Assembly (NCBI GenBank): GCA_913031625.1 | Contig: CAJWGB010000003.1 | Coordinates: forward strand, 1 to 64,000 | Length of the DNA stretch: 64,000 bases | Source of the DNA: an uncultured Planctomycetaceae bacterium | GTDB lineage: Bacteria; Planctomycetota; Planctomycetia; Planctomycetales; Planctomycetaceae | Direction of reading: 5' to 3' | Shown here: piece by piece, positions 18,614-27,682 of the stretch | Numbering within the stretch: position 1 is the stretch's first letter | Layout: every line of letters starts with the position of its first letter | Position numbers and translations under genes: made by a program | Notes under the pieces: generated by a model | What the model was told of the DNA's origin: nothing | Databases searched by the model: none | Seen by the model: only the letters and a program-made list of their open reading frames with translations

Positions 18614-20239
18614 ATGCAGCCTGATCAGATCATCGTTCCGGCTTTGCGACGATATCTCGTCCCATTTGACCCTAAGCGGGTTCCGCACCAGTTTGCCGAT
18701 GTGCTCATTCTGGGAGGTGGGATTGCGGGCTGCCGCGCCGCGCTGCAGATTGATTCGTCCCTGCGGACGATCATCGTTTCCAAGGATCAGATTTCTCAAT
18801 CCAACAGCGCTTGGGCTCAGGGAGGAATCGCCGGAGTCCTGGACCCACTCGACGATTTTGCCAACCACGTTGCAGACACGATGATGGCGGGCAAAGGCAT
18901 GTGCAGTCAGGACGTCGTGGAATCTGTTGTGCAGGAAGCACCGGATCGAATTCGCGATCTCATGCGGTTTGGAGCCGAATTTGATCGTGTGCAGGGTGAG
19001 ATCGCTCTGACGCTCGAGGGCGGGCACAGTCATCCAAGAGTTGCCCATGCGCTCGGAGATGCCACCGGCAAGGAAGTGATGCGAGCCATGCAGCAGTCAA
19101 TTGCTGAGGCTGATCACATCGATTTGTGGCAGAAGACATTTACGATCGACCTGCTCACTGTCGACGGTAAGTGCTGTGGAGCGCTCGTCTGGAACCCAAG
19201 TCACGGTCGGACGTTTGTCTGGGCCAAACAGACAATTCTGTGCACCGGCGGTGCCGGAGCACTTTATCGCGAAACAACCAATCCGCCGATTGCGACAGCC
19301 GACGGTCACGCAATCGCTTACCGAGCCGGCTGCGAACTGCGTGACATGGAATTCATGCAGTTTCATCCGACTGTCCTGTACATCGCAGGAAGCTCCCGTC
19401 ACCTGATCACAGAAGCTGTCCGTGGTGAGGGCGCTCATCTGGTAGACGCAGACGGCTACCGCTTCATGGAAGACTATGATGAACGCATGGAGCTGGCTCC
19501 TCGTGATGTTGTCAGCCAGGCGATCACACAACAGATGGCTCGCACATCACACCCATGTGTGTATCTGGATCTGTCACCCATCAGGGAGGAAAAGATCCGT
19601 GCTCGATTCCCTCACATTGGCCGTGTGTGTACGGAATTCGGTCTGGATATTACTCGAGACCGAGTGCCTGTTCGGCCAGGCGCGCATTACATGATCGGGG
19701 GGGTCACCACGGACACAGAGGGACGTACTTCGTTGCCGGGACTCTGGGCTGCCGGCGAAGTGACCAGCACCGGTCTGCATGGAGCCAATCGACTCGCCAG
19801 CAACAGCCTTCTGGAGGGAGTGGTCTACGGGCTGCGGTGTGGAAAGAATGCCTCCGACGCAGCACTCGGAACCAGCGACAGCTTCACCGCGCCGTCATTG
19901 GTTTCTGAGAAAGGACTGCCTCACGAGACGGATGAGACTCTGGACCTGACGGACATTCGAAACGCACTTCGCAGTCTGATGTGGCGAAGCGTGGGGATCA
20001 GCAGGACCGAACAGGAGTTGAGTACTGCTCGTGCCCAGCTGGACTTCTGGGCAAATTATGTGTGCCGGCGTGACCTGACAGAACCTGCCGGCTGGGAACT
20101 GCAGAACATGATGCTGGTCAGCCGCGTGATGGCGGCGGCCGCTTTATCACGCCAGGAAAGTCGAGGCGTGCACCTGCGAACTGATTACCCGGAAACCGAT
20201 GAAGCTGCTGCAAGGCACATCACTGTTTCGTCGGCGTAA
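18614..20239 (+). CDS. nadB: L-aspartate oxidase
   Basis: The 541-residue flavoenzyme oxidises aspartate to iminoaspartate in de novo NAD synthesis. FAD-binding VLILGGGIAGCRAALQI lies near residues 30-46, SNSAWAQGGIAG is the family's second flavin contact, EGGHSHPRVAHALGDATG is the active-site loop, and the C-terminal helical domain of the fumarate-reductase/succinate-dehydrogenase flavoprotein family is present. HLVDADGYRFMEDY and RPGAHYMIGGV are also typical. Partners nadA and nadC are not in the window. A hairpin just after the stop may end transcription. Confidence 0.96.
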   Translation: MQPDQIIVPALRRYLVPFDPKRVPHQFADVLILGGGIAGCRAALQIDSSLRTIIVSKDQISQSNSAWAQGGIAGVLDPLDDFANHVADTMMAGKGMCSQDVVESVVQEAPDRIRDLMRFGAEFDRVQGEIALTLEGGHSHPRVAHALGDATGKEVMRAMQQSIAEADHIDLWQKTFTIDLLTVDGKCCGALVWNPSHGRTFVWAKQTILCTGGAGALYRETTNPPIATADGHAIAYRAGCELRDMEFMQFHPTVLYIAGSSRHLITEAVRGEGAHLVDADGYRFMEDYDERMELAPRDVVSQAITQQMARTSHPCVYLDLSPIREEKIRARFPHIGRVCTEFGLDITRDRVPVRPGAHYMIGGVTTDTEGRTSLPGLWAAGEVTSTGLHGANRLASNSLLEGVVYGLRCGKNASDAALGTSDSFTAPSLVSEKGLPHETDETLDLTDIRNALRSLMWRSVGISRTEQELSTARAQLDFWANYVCRRDLTEPAGWELQNMMLVSRVMAAAALSRQESRGVHLRTDYPETDEAAARHITVSSA

Positions 20240-20246
20240 GCTGGCC

Positions 20247-20267
20247 GACGCGGAATTATTCCGCGTC
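20247..20267 (+). terminator. Hairpin just after nadB
   Basis: A perfect 9-bp stem (GACGCGGAA with TTCCGCGTC, loop TTA) begins 8 bases after the nadB stop. No clear T-run follows, so it is a weak or Rho-assisted terminator candidate. Confidence 0.4.
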
Positions 20268-20346
20268 CGGATTTCTGGCGAAGTCCACTCCACAAACAAC
20301 AGACAAGTCGTGGCCTTCACCAGCGCGCCTGAATCGAATGCGTCTG

Positions 20347-21306
20347 CTAACTGCGTGGCTTGCAGATGATCGTCTGCATTGACAGGTTCAGTCGCTTCTC
20401 GAACAGCAGGATCGGACTTAGCAACAACTGGCCCAGCGCGTAGGGGTAGATGGCTTTCTGCAGGTTTAGTCCGCGCCCCCGGAAGAACAGAAACACGGTC
20501 CCTGCAAACAGATAAAAGTAAGCCGGGAACGCGCCCCAGGGAAGGTAGTCAACCACTTCGAGTCCGGATCGTTCGGCGAACTTTGTCAGCATCTCTTTGG
20601 AATACAGGACGGTATGCTGCGGTGCCTGGACGCCCGGCCAGCGATTGCCAAACAGTTTGTAGGTAACGCAGTCGAGGCGCGGAACTTCCACCACGAGCCT
20701 GCCATCGGGCTTCAGAGTTCGAGCGGCGGTTTCCAGTGTTTGAACGGGGTCGTAATCATGTTCCAGGAAATGCCACATGGTGACGAGGTCATAACTGTTG
20801 TCTTCGTGCGGTGCCTCGTAGAAGAGACCCTGATGAAAGTCGACGCCCTCATAAAATGGCAGGTCGCTCAGGTCCTTGAAGTCGATTCCTCCGGCCGAAC
20901 AGTTGTACTGCTGGCGGAGACGCTGCAGGAAGGAACCGCTTCCTGACCCCACATCCAGAACACGACTGTCGGAGTTCAGAGTGATATAGCGACTGATCAG
21001 CTTGTCCTTTTCGCGGTCATGCTTATCCATTCCGCGCTGATAGAACTTTGTCAGAATCCCCCAGTTCTTCTTACGACGATGGGCGATGTAATCGTCATCA
21101 TACCAGTCGCCGATATGTTCAATCTTCAGTCTCGGTGTCTGATAGACGAGCCCACAACCGTCACACGTGACATAGGTAAAGTTACCTGGCTTGCCAGTCA
21201 GGTCATCCTGGCCGGTGAGCAGAAAGGTATGAGCTGACTCACCACAGTGATAACAGTTGACGTCCTCGAACTGATCAGAAGTAGGTTCAGTCAGTGGGGT
21301 GTTCAT
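20347..21306 (-). CDS. Class I methyltransferase with N-terminal zinc-ribbon and C-terminal hydrophobic segment
   Basis: The 319-residue protein opens with paired cysteine motifs (CYHCGE near residue 19 and CDGCGL near residue 49) that look like a zinc ribbon. The methyltransferase core follows with VLDVGSGSGSFLQRL (about residue 116) and a later TMWHFLEHDYDPVQTL motif. The C-terminal part (about residues 255-305) is hydrophobic and may associate with the membrane. This layout matches the Methyltransf_23-type enzymes often found in polysaccharide or O-methylation clusters. No sugar genes flank it, and the target is unknown. Confidence 0.85.
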   Translation of the reverse strand: MNTPLTEPTSDQFEDVNCYHCGESAHTFLLTGQDDLTGKPGNFTYVTCDGCGLVYQTPRLKIEHIGDWYDDDYIAHRRKKNWGILTKFYQRGMDKHDREKDKLISRYITLNSDSRVLDVGSGSGSFLQRLRQQYNCSAGGIDFKDLSDLPFYEGVDFHQGLFYEAPHEDNSYDLVTMWHFLEHDYDPVQTLETAARTLKPDGRLVVEVPRLDCVTYKLFGNRWPGVQAPQHTVLYSKEMLTKFAERSGLEVVDYLPWGAFPAYFYLFAGTVFLFFRGRGLNLQKAIYPYALGQLLLSPILLFEKRLNLSMQTIICKPRS

Positions 21307-21360
21307 CCGGCAGTGGTGTCCTGATGAGTACTTCAGGTGATTGGCGGCAGGTCTGCTTGT

Positions 21361-22746
21361 TTACCGGTCCTGCAGTCCGGCCGATGGTCGGGGCACAGGT
21401 TCGTTTGCGTTGACCGACTGTCGCCAGTCTTTGAGTTGCTTCAGCAGTCTGTTCGCCAGTTGTGGTTTACTCTTCGCAAGGTCCTTTCGCTCCGAAATAT
21501 CTTTCCGAACGTTGTACAGCTCAACACTGTCAGTGTCATAAAAGTGAATGAGCTTGTGATCACCGGACCGGATGGCAGTCCCCAGCCGATTGTCTTTGTG
21601 AAATGCGAAGTTGGGATAATGGATGTAGATGGCGTCTCTGTCCGGCCGCTTTCCCCCTTTCAGGTGTGGCAGCAGGCTGATCCCATCACCCGGATAGCTG
21701 TCGCGAGGTCTGAGGCCGGCGACTTCAAGGAGTGTGGGATAGAAGTCCGTCAGAATCACCGGTTCACTGCTGACTCTGCCTTTGGGGATGATGCCTGGCC
21801 AGCGAACGATTAACGGGATCCGAATGCCTCCTTCATAGAGATGCCCCTTATCGCCTCGCAGTGGCGTTGGGTCGCCGACTCCTCCATAAGGACCGTTGTC
21901 CGATGTGAATACGACGAACGTTTCATCCTCAATCTTCAGATCTCTCAGTTCCTGCAGGATCCGTCCGATCGCGTTGTCCATGGCTTCAATCATGGCGGCG
22001 TATCGATGATCGCGAAAACCCTTCAACGGACGATCTTTGTACTTGCTGATCAGGTCTTCCGGCGCTTCCATCGGCCAGTGGACTGTGTAGTTGAAAAGAG
22101 AGACAAAGAACGGTTCATCTTTCTTCTGTTGCTGACGAATGAACTGAATCGTCTCATCCGCAAGGCGATCCGGGAGATACTCACCTTCTTTGCGGTCCTG
22201 CAGAAAATCGATTCGGTACGGATCAAAGAACGTGCGGGGACCGCCAAACGAACATCCGCCGATGTTGATGTCGTAACCCTGGTGCTGCGGCGCGAATTGA
22301 TGATCTTTGTTACAGTACAGGTGCCACTTTCCGATAAACGCAGTGGCATATCCGCCATCTGCCTTCAAGCGCTCGGCGATCGTTGTGTAGTCCAGATCGA
22401 GGTGATCCTTCATGGGAGCCGGCAGCAGCTTTGAGTCTTCCGGCGTAAAACGATCCTGATGCGGCAGATGATTCGTGATGTGGAGTCGTGCCGGAGCCAG
22501 TCCGGTGACAATTGCAGCTCGGGTTGGCGAACAAACGGGAGCAGCAGCGTACGCGTCCGTAAATCGGATGCCCTCACTGGCCAGTCGATTGACGTGGGGC
22601 GTATGAACGTGCTCATTCCCCTGACACGCGATATCCATCCATCCCATGTCGTCAATGAGAATAAACAGGATGTTGGGACGCTCCGCAGCACTGGCGACTG
22701 TGCAGAGTAACGCCACGAGAAGGGTAGACAGGTGTCGAAATGTCAT
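21361..22746 (-). CDS. Exported sulfatase, formylglycine (Cys) type
   Basis: The ATG at 22746 starts a signal peptide (MTFRHLSTLLVALLCTVASA). The 461-residue enzyme is an arylsulfatase-family hydrolase. NILFILIDDMGW (metal-binding Asp pair) and the maturation motif CSPTR, with Cys near residue 72 to be converted to formylglycine, are visible. FIGKWHL and FTSDNGPYGG are further family motifs. It is one of the sulfated-polysaccharide-degrading enzymes so common in marine planctomycetes. It needs a formylglycine-generating enzyme encoded elsewhere. The gene stands alone. Confidence 0.95.
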   Translation of the reverse strand: MTFRHLSTLLVALLCTVASAAERPNILFILIDDMGWMDIACQGNEHVHTPHVNRLASEGIRFTDAYAAAPVCSPTRAAIVTGLAPARLHITNHLPHQDRFTPEDSKLLPAPMKDHLDLDYTTIAERLKADGGYATAFIGKWHLYCNKDHQFAPQHQGYDINIGGCSFGGPRTFFDPYRIDFLQDRKEGEYLPDRLADETIQFIRQQQKKDEPFFVSLFNYTVHWPMEAPEDLISKYKDRPLKGFRDHRYAAMIEAMDNAIGRILQELRDLKIEDETFVVFTSDNGPYGGVGDPTPLRGDKGHLYEGGIRIPLIVRWPGIIPKGRVSSEPVILTDFYPTLLEVAGLRPRDSYPGDGISLLPHLKGGKRPDRDAIYIHYPNFAFHKDNRLGTAIRSGDHKLIHFYDTDSVELYNVRKDISERKDLAKSKPQLANRLLKQLKDWRQSVNANEPVPRPSAGLQDR

Positions 22747-22949
22747 GGTTGAGTCCGTTGAATTCGCGGGAAGCTCATACCGTGACAATCTCAGCGCGTG
22801 ACGTCAACGGACTCAGAAATCCTGTGCGACGGTCGTCGAGTAACACGACACCTGTCGCCGGTCATTGAGAAGCCGGAATCTCCAGTCGGCCTCTGTGAGG
22901 CCGGATCGATCAGCCGCAAGGTGAAATACCTCAGCGACATGAATCTCAG

Positions 22950-24062
22950 CTATTGTCCGCCGGAGGGTTGCCATCCAAAGCCGTCCGTACGCTTCTGCTC
23001 ATTTGTCCGGAATCGGGCAAACGGGCTGTCATCCTGCTGCTCCACCTGACGAGGTGGCATGCGTCGAACGGTTGGTTTCGGTGGTTCCAGCGGCACGGCC
23101 GTCCGCCCCGAGCTGTCACCGAACGGGTCTGCGTCCAAATCAACCGGGGGCGAAAGTGTCTTGAGTGGATTCACAGGTGTCGATCGGTGCGTCTGCATTC
23201 GGGTTGGTGAAGTACGACTCTGTGTTGTTCGCGGTTGCGGGAGCTTCTGAACAACTGCGGCGTTCGGATCTTCATAGATTAGTGGTTCCGCTTTCTCTGA
23301 ACCGACCGGCTGTGGTTTGATGAAGCCTGCCATGGGCGCAGTCCCGGAACTGCCTTCTGATTCAGGAATCAGAGGTTCCGCGAATTCCCTTGCCAGAGCT
23401 TCCCGCTGTGCTTCCATGTTGTTGCGAGCTTCTCGTCGAACCTGTTCAAACTCATTTGCAGAGGAATGCAGCTCGTTTTCAAACTCATTCCTCAGGTCCG
23501 TAAACGACTCTTCGGTCTGGCTGACCTGCTGGATGGCCCCGGCATGCATGCGAGTAGCCTCGCGGTCCCATTCTCGCTGTCTTGACTCTCGGAACTGTGC
23601 AAAGTCCTTGCTGAGCATTTCGACCGTTTCAGTCAGACCACTTTCCATTGCTTCATCACGAACGAAGGCCGCCATTTCTTCCATGTTGGGTGGAGGGGCA
23701 GGCGTGTTTGGTTCTTTGGTGAAGTCGGTAAACAGTGAATCAGCCTCTGACTCGATTTGCGCGAGTCGCGGGTCCGTTGTTCCGGCCTTCTGCGAGCCCG
23801 CCGTGTGCATGATGCGACTATAATCGGACGGGTCGGACGGAACGGTCGGATCTTTCGGAGCGCTTCCTGACAGGCTGGCGACATCAAAGCCGCCCGGTCT
23901 GACGGGAGCTGGCTGAGGAGCTTCCGATTCATCACCGGTGTCCAGTGCAAACGGATCATCCGTGAGGGCTGCGTAACCGGGGCGCGTCATCTCACGAAAC
24001 CGATGACAACCGGTCGTTGCGATGATTGAAATGGCCATCAGAGTGAATGTGAGAGGTTTCAT
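22950..24062 (-). CDS. Lipoprotein with a long coiled-coil segment
   Basis: The 370-residue product starts with a type II signal peptide ending in the lipobox-like IATTGC (Cys at about residue 19), so it should be lipid-anchored. The middle (about residues 120-220) is highly charged and heptad-like (MLSKDFAQFRESRQREWDREA and onwards), suggesting a coiled coil. The C-terminal third is Pro/Arg/Thr-rich and disordered. No family is recognised. It overlaps the upstream gene by 4 bases (ATGA), so both are translated from one transcript. Confidence 0.75.
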   Translation of the reverse strand: MKPLTFTLMAISIIATTGCHRFREMTRPGYAALTDDPFALDTGDESEAPQPAPVRPGGFDVASLSGSAPKDPTVPSDPSDYSRIMHTAGSQKAGTTDPRLAQIESEADSLFTDFTKEPNTPAPPPNMEEMAAFVRDEAMESGLTETVEMLSKDFAQFRESRQREWDREATRMHAGAIQQVSQTEESFTDLRNEFENELHSSANEFEQVRREARNNMEAQREALAREFAEPLIPESEGSSGTAPMAGFIKPQPVGSEKAEPLIYEDPNAAVVQKLPQPRTTQSRTSPTRMQTHRSTPVNPLKTLSPPVDLDADPFGDSSGRTAVPLEPPKPTVRRMPPRQVEQQDDSPFARFRTNEQKRTDGFGWQPSGGQ

Positions 24063-25147
24063 CGCGATTTCTTCCGCTGAATCGGCGCCTGCTCTTTGGC
24101 AGTCGGATTCAGACTCGGATTGACTCCGGTCTTTGGGGAACCGGAATGGTATCTGCGGTTAAATGCTGAAGGGTCAAAGTCGTCTCGGCGCGCGGCCGAT
24201 TTGGCGTTGTACAGAAACTTCTGCTCAGCTGGCAGCTGCTCAGGGTTGATCTGACTGACAGTTGTACGTGCTGGCGACGAGGCTGTGCTGACAAGCGTTG
24301 GCTCAAGGTGTTGGGCAACACTGCGAACCCATGTCTTCAGCAGGTCAAGCTGGAGACTGCCGCTGCGGCCAGGGAAACTGGGGTGTCGGCTCCCACCATG
24401 CATCTTCAATGCGTGGACCAGGAGCGGACTGCTGTCGGGAGATTCGAGGTTAACCTGGCTGAGCACTGAGGCCAGATTCTGCTCCGAGATTCGCGGCTTC
24501 ATGATTCGACCATATCGCACCAGTCGGAAGTCCGTCTTCAGGCCAGCATGACACTGCGCACACTTGTTAATCATGATTGGCTGAATCCGCAGCGTGAATT
24601 GTCGAGCCTGCTCCGGCGGGAGACCTCCCAGAGAAAGTCGGTCGGCCACCATCGCTTCCGCGACTGCCTGCTGAAGATGCATTGGCTTTTGAGCAGCCTC
24701 AGTCCGTTGTCGCTCCATTCGCGCCAGTGATTCGAGGATACCCTTTGCGTCCTGTCGGTTCGGGTCAAGGTGCAGCGCGTCGAGTGCTTCACGGCGAGCG
24801 GCGGCCTTCAGGTGATGGCTCAGGCACCACCGTGCGAGTTGCAGATGTACGTCGGGCGACAGAGTTTCAAATGACGAACGCATTCTGCGATACGCGTCAT
24901 CCATGTCACGAGCGGCAAACTTGATATTGCCGGCGGCAACCAGCATCTGACCGTTGGGCAGTTTGACTTCGTAACCGCCGGGCCGCGGCGTCAATTCGCC
25001 TTTGACCACATTTCCGGTATGCAGCACGAGAACGCCTCGCCGTGACGCATCCGTGGAATCGGAATCGCGCAGCGACAGCTGCTGGGCTGCGAGGTCCGCG
25101 TGCCCCAGAAGAACGGTTGCCAGGATGAGTCTGTAAATCGTCTTCAT
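24059..25147 (-). CDS. Exported protein with a planctomycete-type CxxCH cytochrome-like segment
   Basis: The ATG at 25147 begins a signal peptide (MKTIYRLILATVLLGHADLAAQ). The 362-residue mature region has an N-terminal beta-rich part (VLVLHTGNVVKGELTPRPGGYEVKLPNGQ), then a helical repeat-like region, then NKCAQCHAGLKTDFRLVRYGR, a single CxxCH haem attachment motif. The layout is like the planctomycete cytochrome-type proteins in which a CxxCH domain is attached to accessory repeats. It may carry haem c outside the cytoplasm; the electron partner is unknown. It is the first gene of a two-gene unit with the lipoprotein. Confidence 0.75.
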   Translation of the reverse strand: MKTIYRLILATVLLGHADLAAQQLSLRDSDSTDASRRGVLVLHTGNVVKGELTPRPGGYEVKLPNGQMLVAAGNIKFAARDMDDAYRRMRSSFETLSPDVHLQLARWCLSHHLKAAARREALDALHLDPNRQDAKGILESLARMERQRTEAAQKPMHLQQAVAEAMVADRLSLGGLPPEQARQFTLRIQPIMINKCAQCHAGLKTDFRLVRYGRIMKPRISEQNLASVLSQVNLESPDSSPLLVHALKMHGGSRHPSFPGRSGSLQLDLLKTWVRSVAQHLEPTLVSTASSPARTTVSQINPEQLPAEQKFLYNAKSAARRDDFDPSAFNRRYHSGSPKTGVNPSLNPTAKEQAPIQRKKSR

Positions 25148-25387
25148 GACTGCATTGAACGGGATAGTCAGCGCGCAGGTTTCGGGGCGCAGGACTTCCA
25201 TTGGCCGCAACCGTATCTGTGAATGGTGAAACGGGTCAATACGAGCCGTTCTTCGCCGGTCGCCTCGATGATCTGCTGTGATTCCAGAGGGTCCGACTTA
25301 CGTATGACTGGCGAAATGGGATCTCGTTTCGGCAGAATCTGCTGAAAGCGGCGCACACCCGTGCTTCTCTGTCGTGGATTACCCCAG

Positions 25388-25918
25388 ATGACCGACTCGC
25401 AAAAAGACGCCTGCTCACTGATTCAGCTGAGACCTGTGAGACGATCAGACCTGGATGCGATCTTCGTTTTGCAGGGAGACGCTGCTGGCAACGACCAGGC
25501 CGCCACCATTCCGAGAAGTCGGGAATCGTTCGATGAACACTGGGACCTCGTATTGAACGACTCCAGTGCAGGTGCATACAGCATCATTGTTTCCGACCGG
25601 CTGGTCGGAACGATTGCACGCTATCGGATGCAGAGCACTGACTATGTTGGATACTGGATCGGACCTGACGATCGTGGCCGAGGCGTTGCAACGCAGGCAT
25701 TGTGTAAACTTTTGAAGCTTCATCCGGAACGGCCGTTGATGGCCCGCGTGGCCGTCAGTAATGCCGCTTCCGTTCAGGTATTGCAAAAGAACGGGTTTGA
25801 GATCGTTGATCGGTATCACGCGGAAGCAACCGATCGCTTTCTTGCCTGTGAGGAGTACCTTATGCAGCTGGACAGCTTAAAAGATGGCAGAATTCATTCC
25901 GACGGGAGAGACCAATGA
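25388..25918 (+). CDS. GNAT-family acetyltransferase
   Basis: The ATG at 25388 begins directly before the domain; a GTG at 25361 is in frame but unnecessary. The 176-residue protein matches RimJ/RimL-like N-acetyltransferases: LRPVRRSDLDAIF at the N-terminus, IGPDDRGRGVATQAL as the acetyl-CoA pyrophosphate-binding loop, and ARVAVSNAASVQVLQKNGFEIVDRY at the end. Substrate is unknown. Its stop overlaps the next gene's start by 4 bases, so the two are co-translated. Confidence 0.9.
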   Translation: MTDSQKDACSLIQLRPVRRSDLDAIFVLQGDAAGNDQAATIPRSRESFDEHWDLVLNDSSAGAYSIIVSDRLVGTIARYRMQSTDYVGYWIGPDDRGRGVATQALCKLLKLHPERPLMARVAVSNAASVQVLQKNGFEIVDRYHAEATDRFLACEEYLMQLDSLKDGRIHSDGRDQ

Positions 25919-27462
25919 GCCCTGGCAGTGATCGCTTTGGACGACGTGACCTTCTCAAAGGAACGGCGGCAGCCAGTGCTGCCGCCCTTACCGGGACAGT
26001 CAATGCAGACGAACAGTCAGGCCTGATTGCCGGGGAGAATGCTCGTAAAGGAACAACGGACTGGCAGCTGACTCGTGTCCGGACTGATGAAGGTCCGTTT
26101 CGGACGTCGCTGATTGAAGGATACTGTTCTCATCAGTCAGTTGCGGCTGGTGATACCCTCAGTGTGTTCGTAAGCACTCAGCCCGCTCGAAAGTTTCGCC
26201 TCGATGTTTACCGTATGGGATATTACGGCGGCACAGGTGGTTATCACAAGGCGACATTTGAAGGAAGTGGCAAGCCTCAGGCAGTTCCGGAAATCGGCTC
26301 GCTGCCAGGACGACTACGAGAGTGTCAGTGGGAACCGACACTCGAGATCACGATCCCTCAGGACTGGGTCAGCGGTGTTTACCTCGGCAAACTCACCACC
26401 ATTCCGGAGTCCGCCAGTGAACCGTACTGGCAGAGTTACGTCGTGTTCATTGTCCGAGACAACAGGAAAGCAGATTTCCTTTTTCAGTGCAGTGACAATA
26501 CGTGGCAGGCCTACAACAAATGGCCCGTGAATGAGTCACTCTACACGCATCCGGACGGTGCTCATGCTCCGGGTGTTGCTGTCAGCTTCGACCGACCGTA
26601 CGGCAAGTACACACAGATCTTTGATCACCCGCTGTCGATTGGTTCGGGCGAGTTTCTGCTGTGGGAATATCCACTCGCATTCTGGATGGAGCAGCAGGGG
26701 ATGGATGTGACGTACGGATCCAACCTTGATACATGCCAGAGTGAGTTCGTGGAGCGCTGTGGAGTGTTTGTCAGTGTGGGCCATGATGAATATTGGGATC
26801 GAAGACAATATGACGCTGTTGAGAAGGCTCTGAAGAACGGGACCAGCCTTGCATGGCTGTGTGGCAACTCGGTGTTCATCGACTCTCCGTTTTCAGCATC
26901 ATCCCGTGGGGTCGACGGTCGAATTATTACACGCACCGGATGTTTCGGAGAGATGCGCAGGGAGGAGCAGGAATCCTACGCCTCTCTATTCGCAGGGCTG
27001 AAACAGACTGCACCCGACGAACGCCGCATCATGGGTGTTCGCAGTGTGGTGCCATTCAATGGAGGAGGCGACTGGACGTGCCGCAAACCCGATCACTGGC
27101 TGTTTGAAGGTACGGGAATGCAGGCCGGTGAGAGCATCCCGGGGCTGGTTGGCTGGGAACACCACGGCGAACCCGACCCAAATCTCGCCGGGATAGAGGT
27201 CGTGGCCTCTGGCTCCATCTGGTCCGGCGGGACTCGGGAGGGGCACTACGAGAGCGTTGTGTTTCAAGGGCCAAAGGGAAACCTCGTGTTTAATGCCTCA
27301 AGTGTTTTCTGGGCGCAGGGACTTGCCGCACCTCCGGGACACATCATCCCGTGGTCACACTTCAGCAGACCGCATGGACCTGATTCACGCGTGCAGAAAA
27401 TCACGGCAAACGCGCTGGCCAGACTTCTGCAGTCGTCAGCGAGCCACACAAAAACACGTTAG
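25915..27462 (+). CDS. Tat-exported N,N-dimethylformamidase-like protein
   Basis: The 515-residue product has a Tat-type signal (RRDLLKGTAAASAAALTG, twin Arg at residues 10-11). The body matches the C-terminal domain of N,N-dimethylformamidase large subunits: FRLDVYRMGYYGGTGG, then DNTWQAYNKWP, then VSVGHDEYWDRRQYDAVEKAL, and NLVFNASSVFWAQGL. The small DMFase subunit is not nearby, so an amidase on DMF is not assured. The substrate may be another amide or glycan outside the cytoplasm. It shares a transcript with the GNAT gene. Confidence 0.85.
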   Translation: MSPGSDRFGRRDLLKGTAAASAAALTGTVNADEQSGLIAGENARKGTTDWQLTRVRTDEGPFRTSLIEGYCSHQSVAAGDTLSVFVSTQPARKFRLDVYRMGYYGGTGGYHKATFEGSGKPQAVPEIGSLPGRLRECQWEPTLEITIPQDWVSGVYLGKLTTIPESASEPYWQSYVVFIVRDNRKADFLFQCSDNTWQAYNKWPVNESLYTHPDGAHAPGVAVSFDRPYGKYTQIFDHPLSIGSGEFLLWEYPLAFWMEQQGMDVTYGSNLDTCQSEFVERCGVFVSVGHDEYWDRRQYDAVEKALKNGTSLAWLCGNSVFIDSPFSASSRGVDGRIITRTGCFGEMRREEQESYASLFAGLKQTAPDERRIMGVRSVVPFNGGGDWTCRKPDHWLFEGTGMQAGESIPGLVGWEHHGEPDPNLAGIEVVASGSIWSGGTREGHYESVVFQGPKGNLVFNASSVFWAQGLAAPPGHIIPWSHFSRPHGPDSRVQKITANALARLLQSSASHTKTR

Positions 27463-27682
27463 GGGACAGCTCGGCAGGTGCACCTGCAGCATTGGAAGCA
27501 CGTCCCGAAGGCTGGAGGACAGACGAGAGACGGTCCGCAGGAATCCAGCGGGATTCGCGAACGTGAATCTCTGATCATTGTCCGGAACGTAGCGATTATC
27601 TCGCAGCATCTCTTCGGCCCTCGGGCGTTTTCGTCGGAGCGCAATTCCACGCCTCTGCTGAGTTGGTCACACTGGTAAGGCT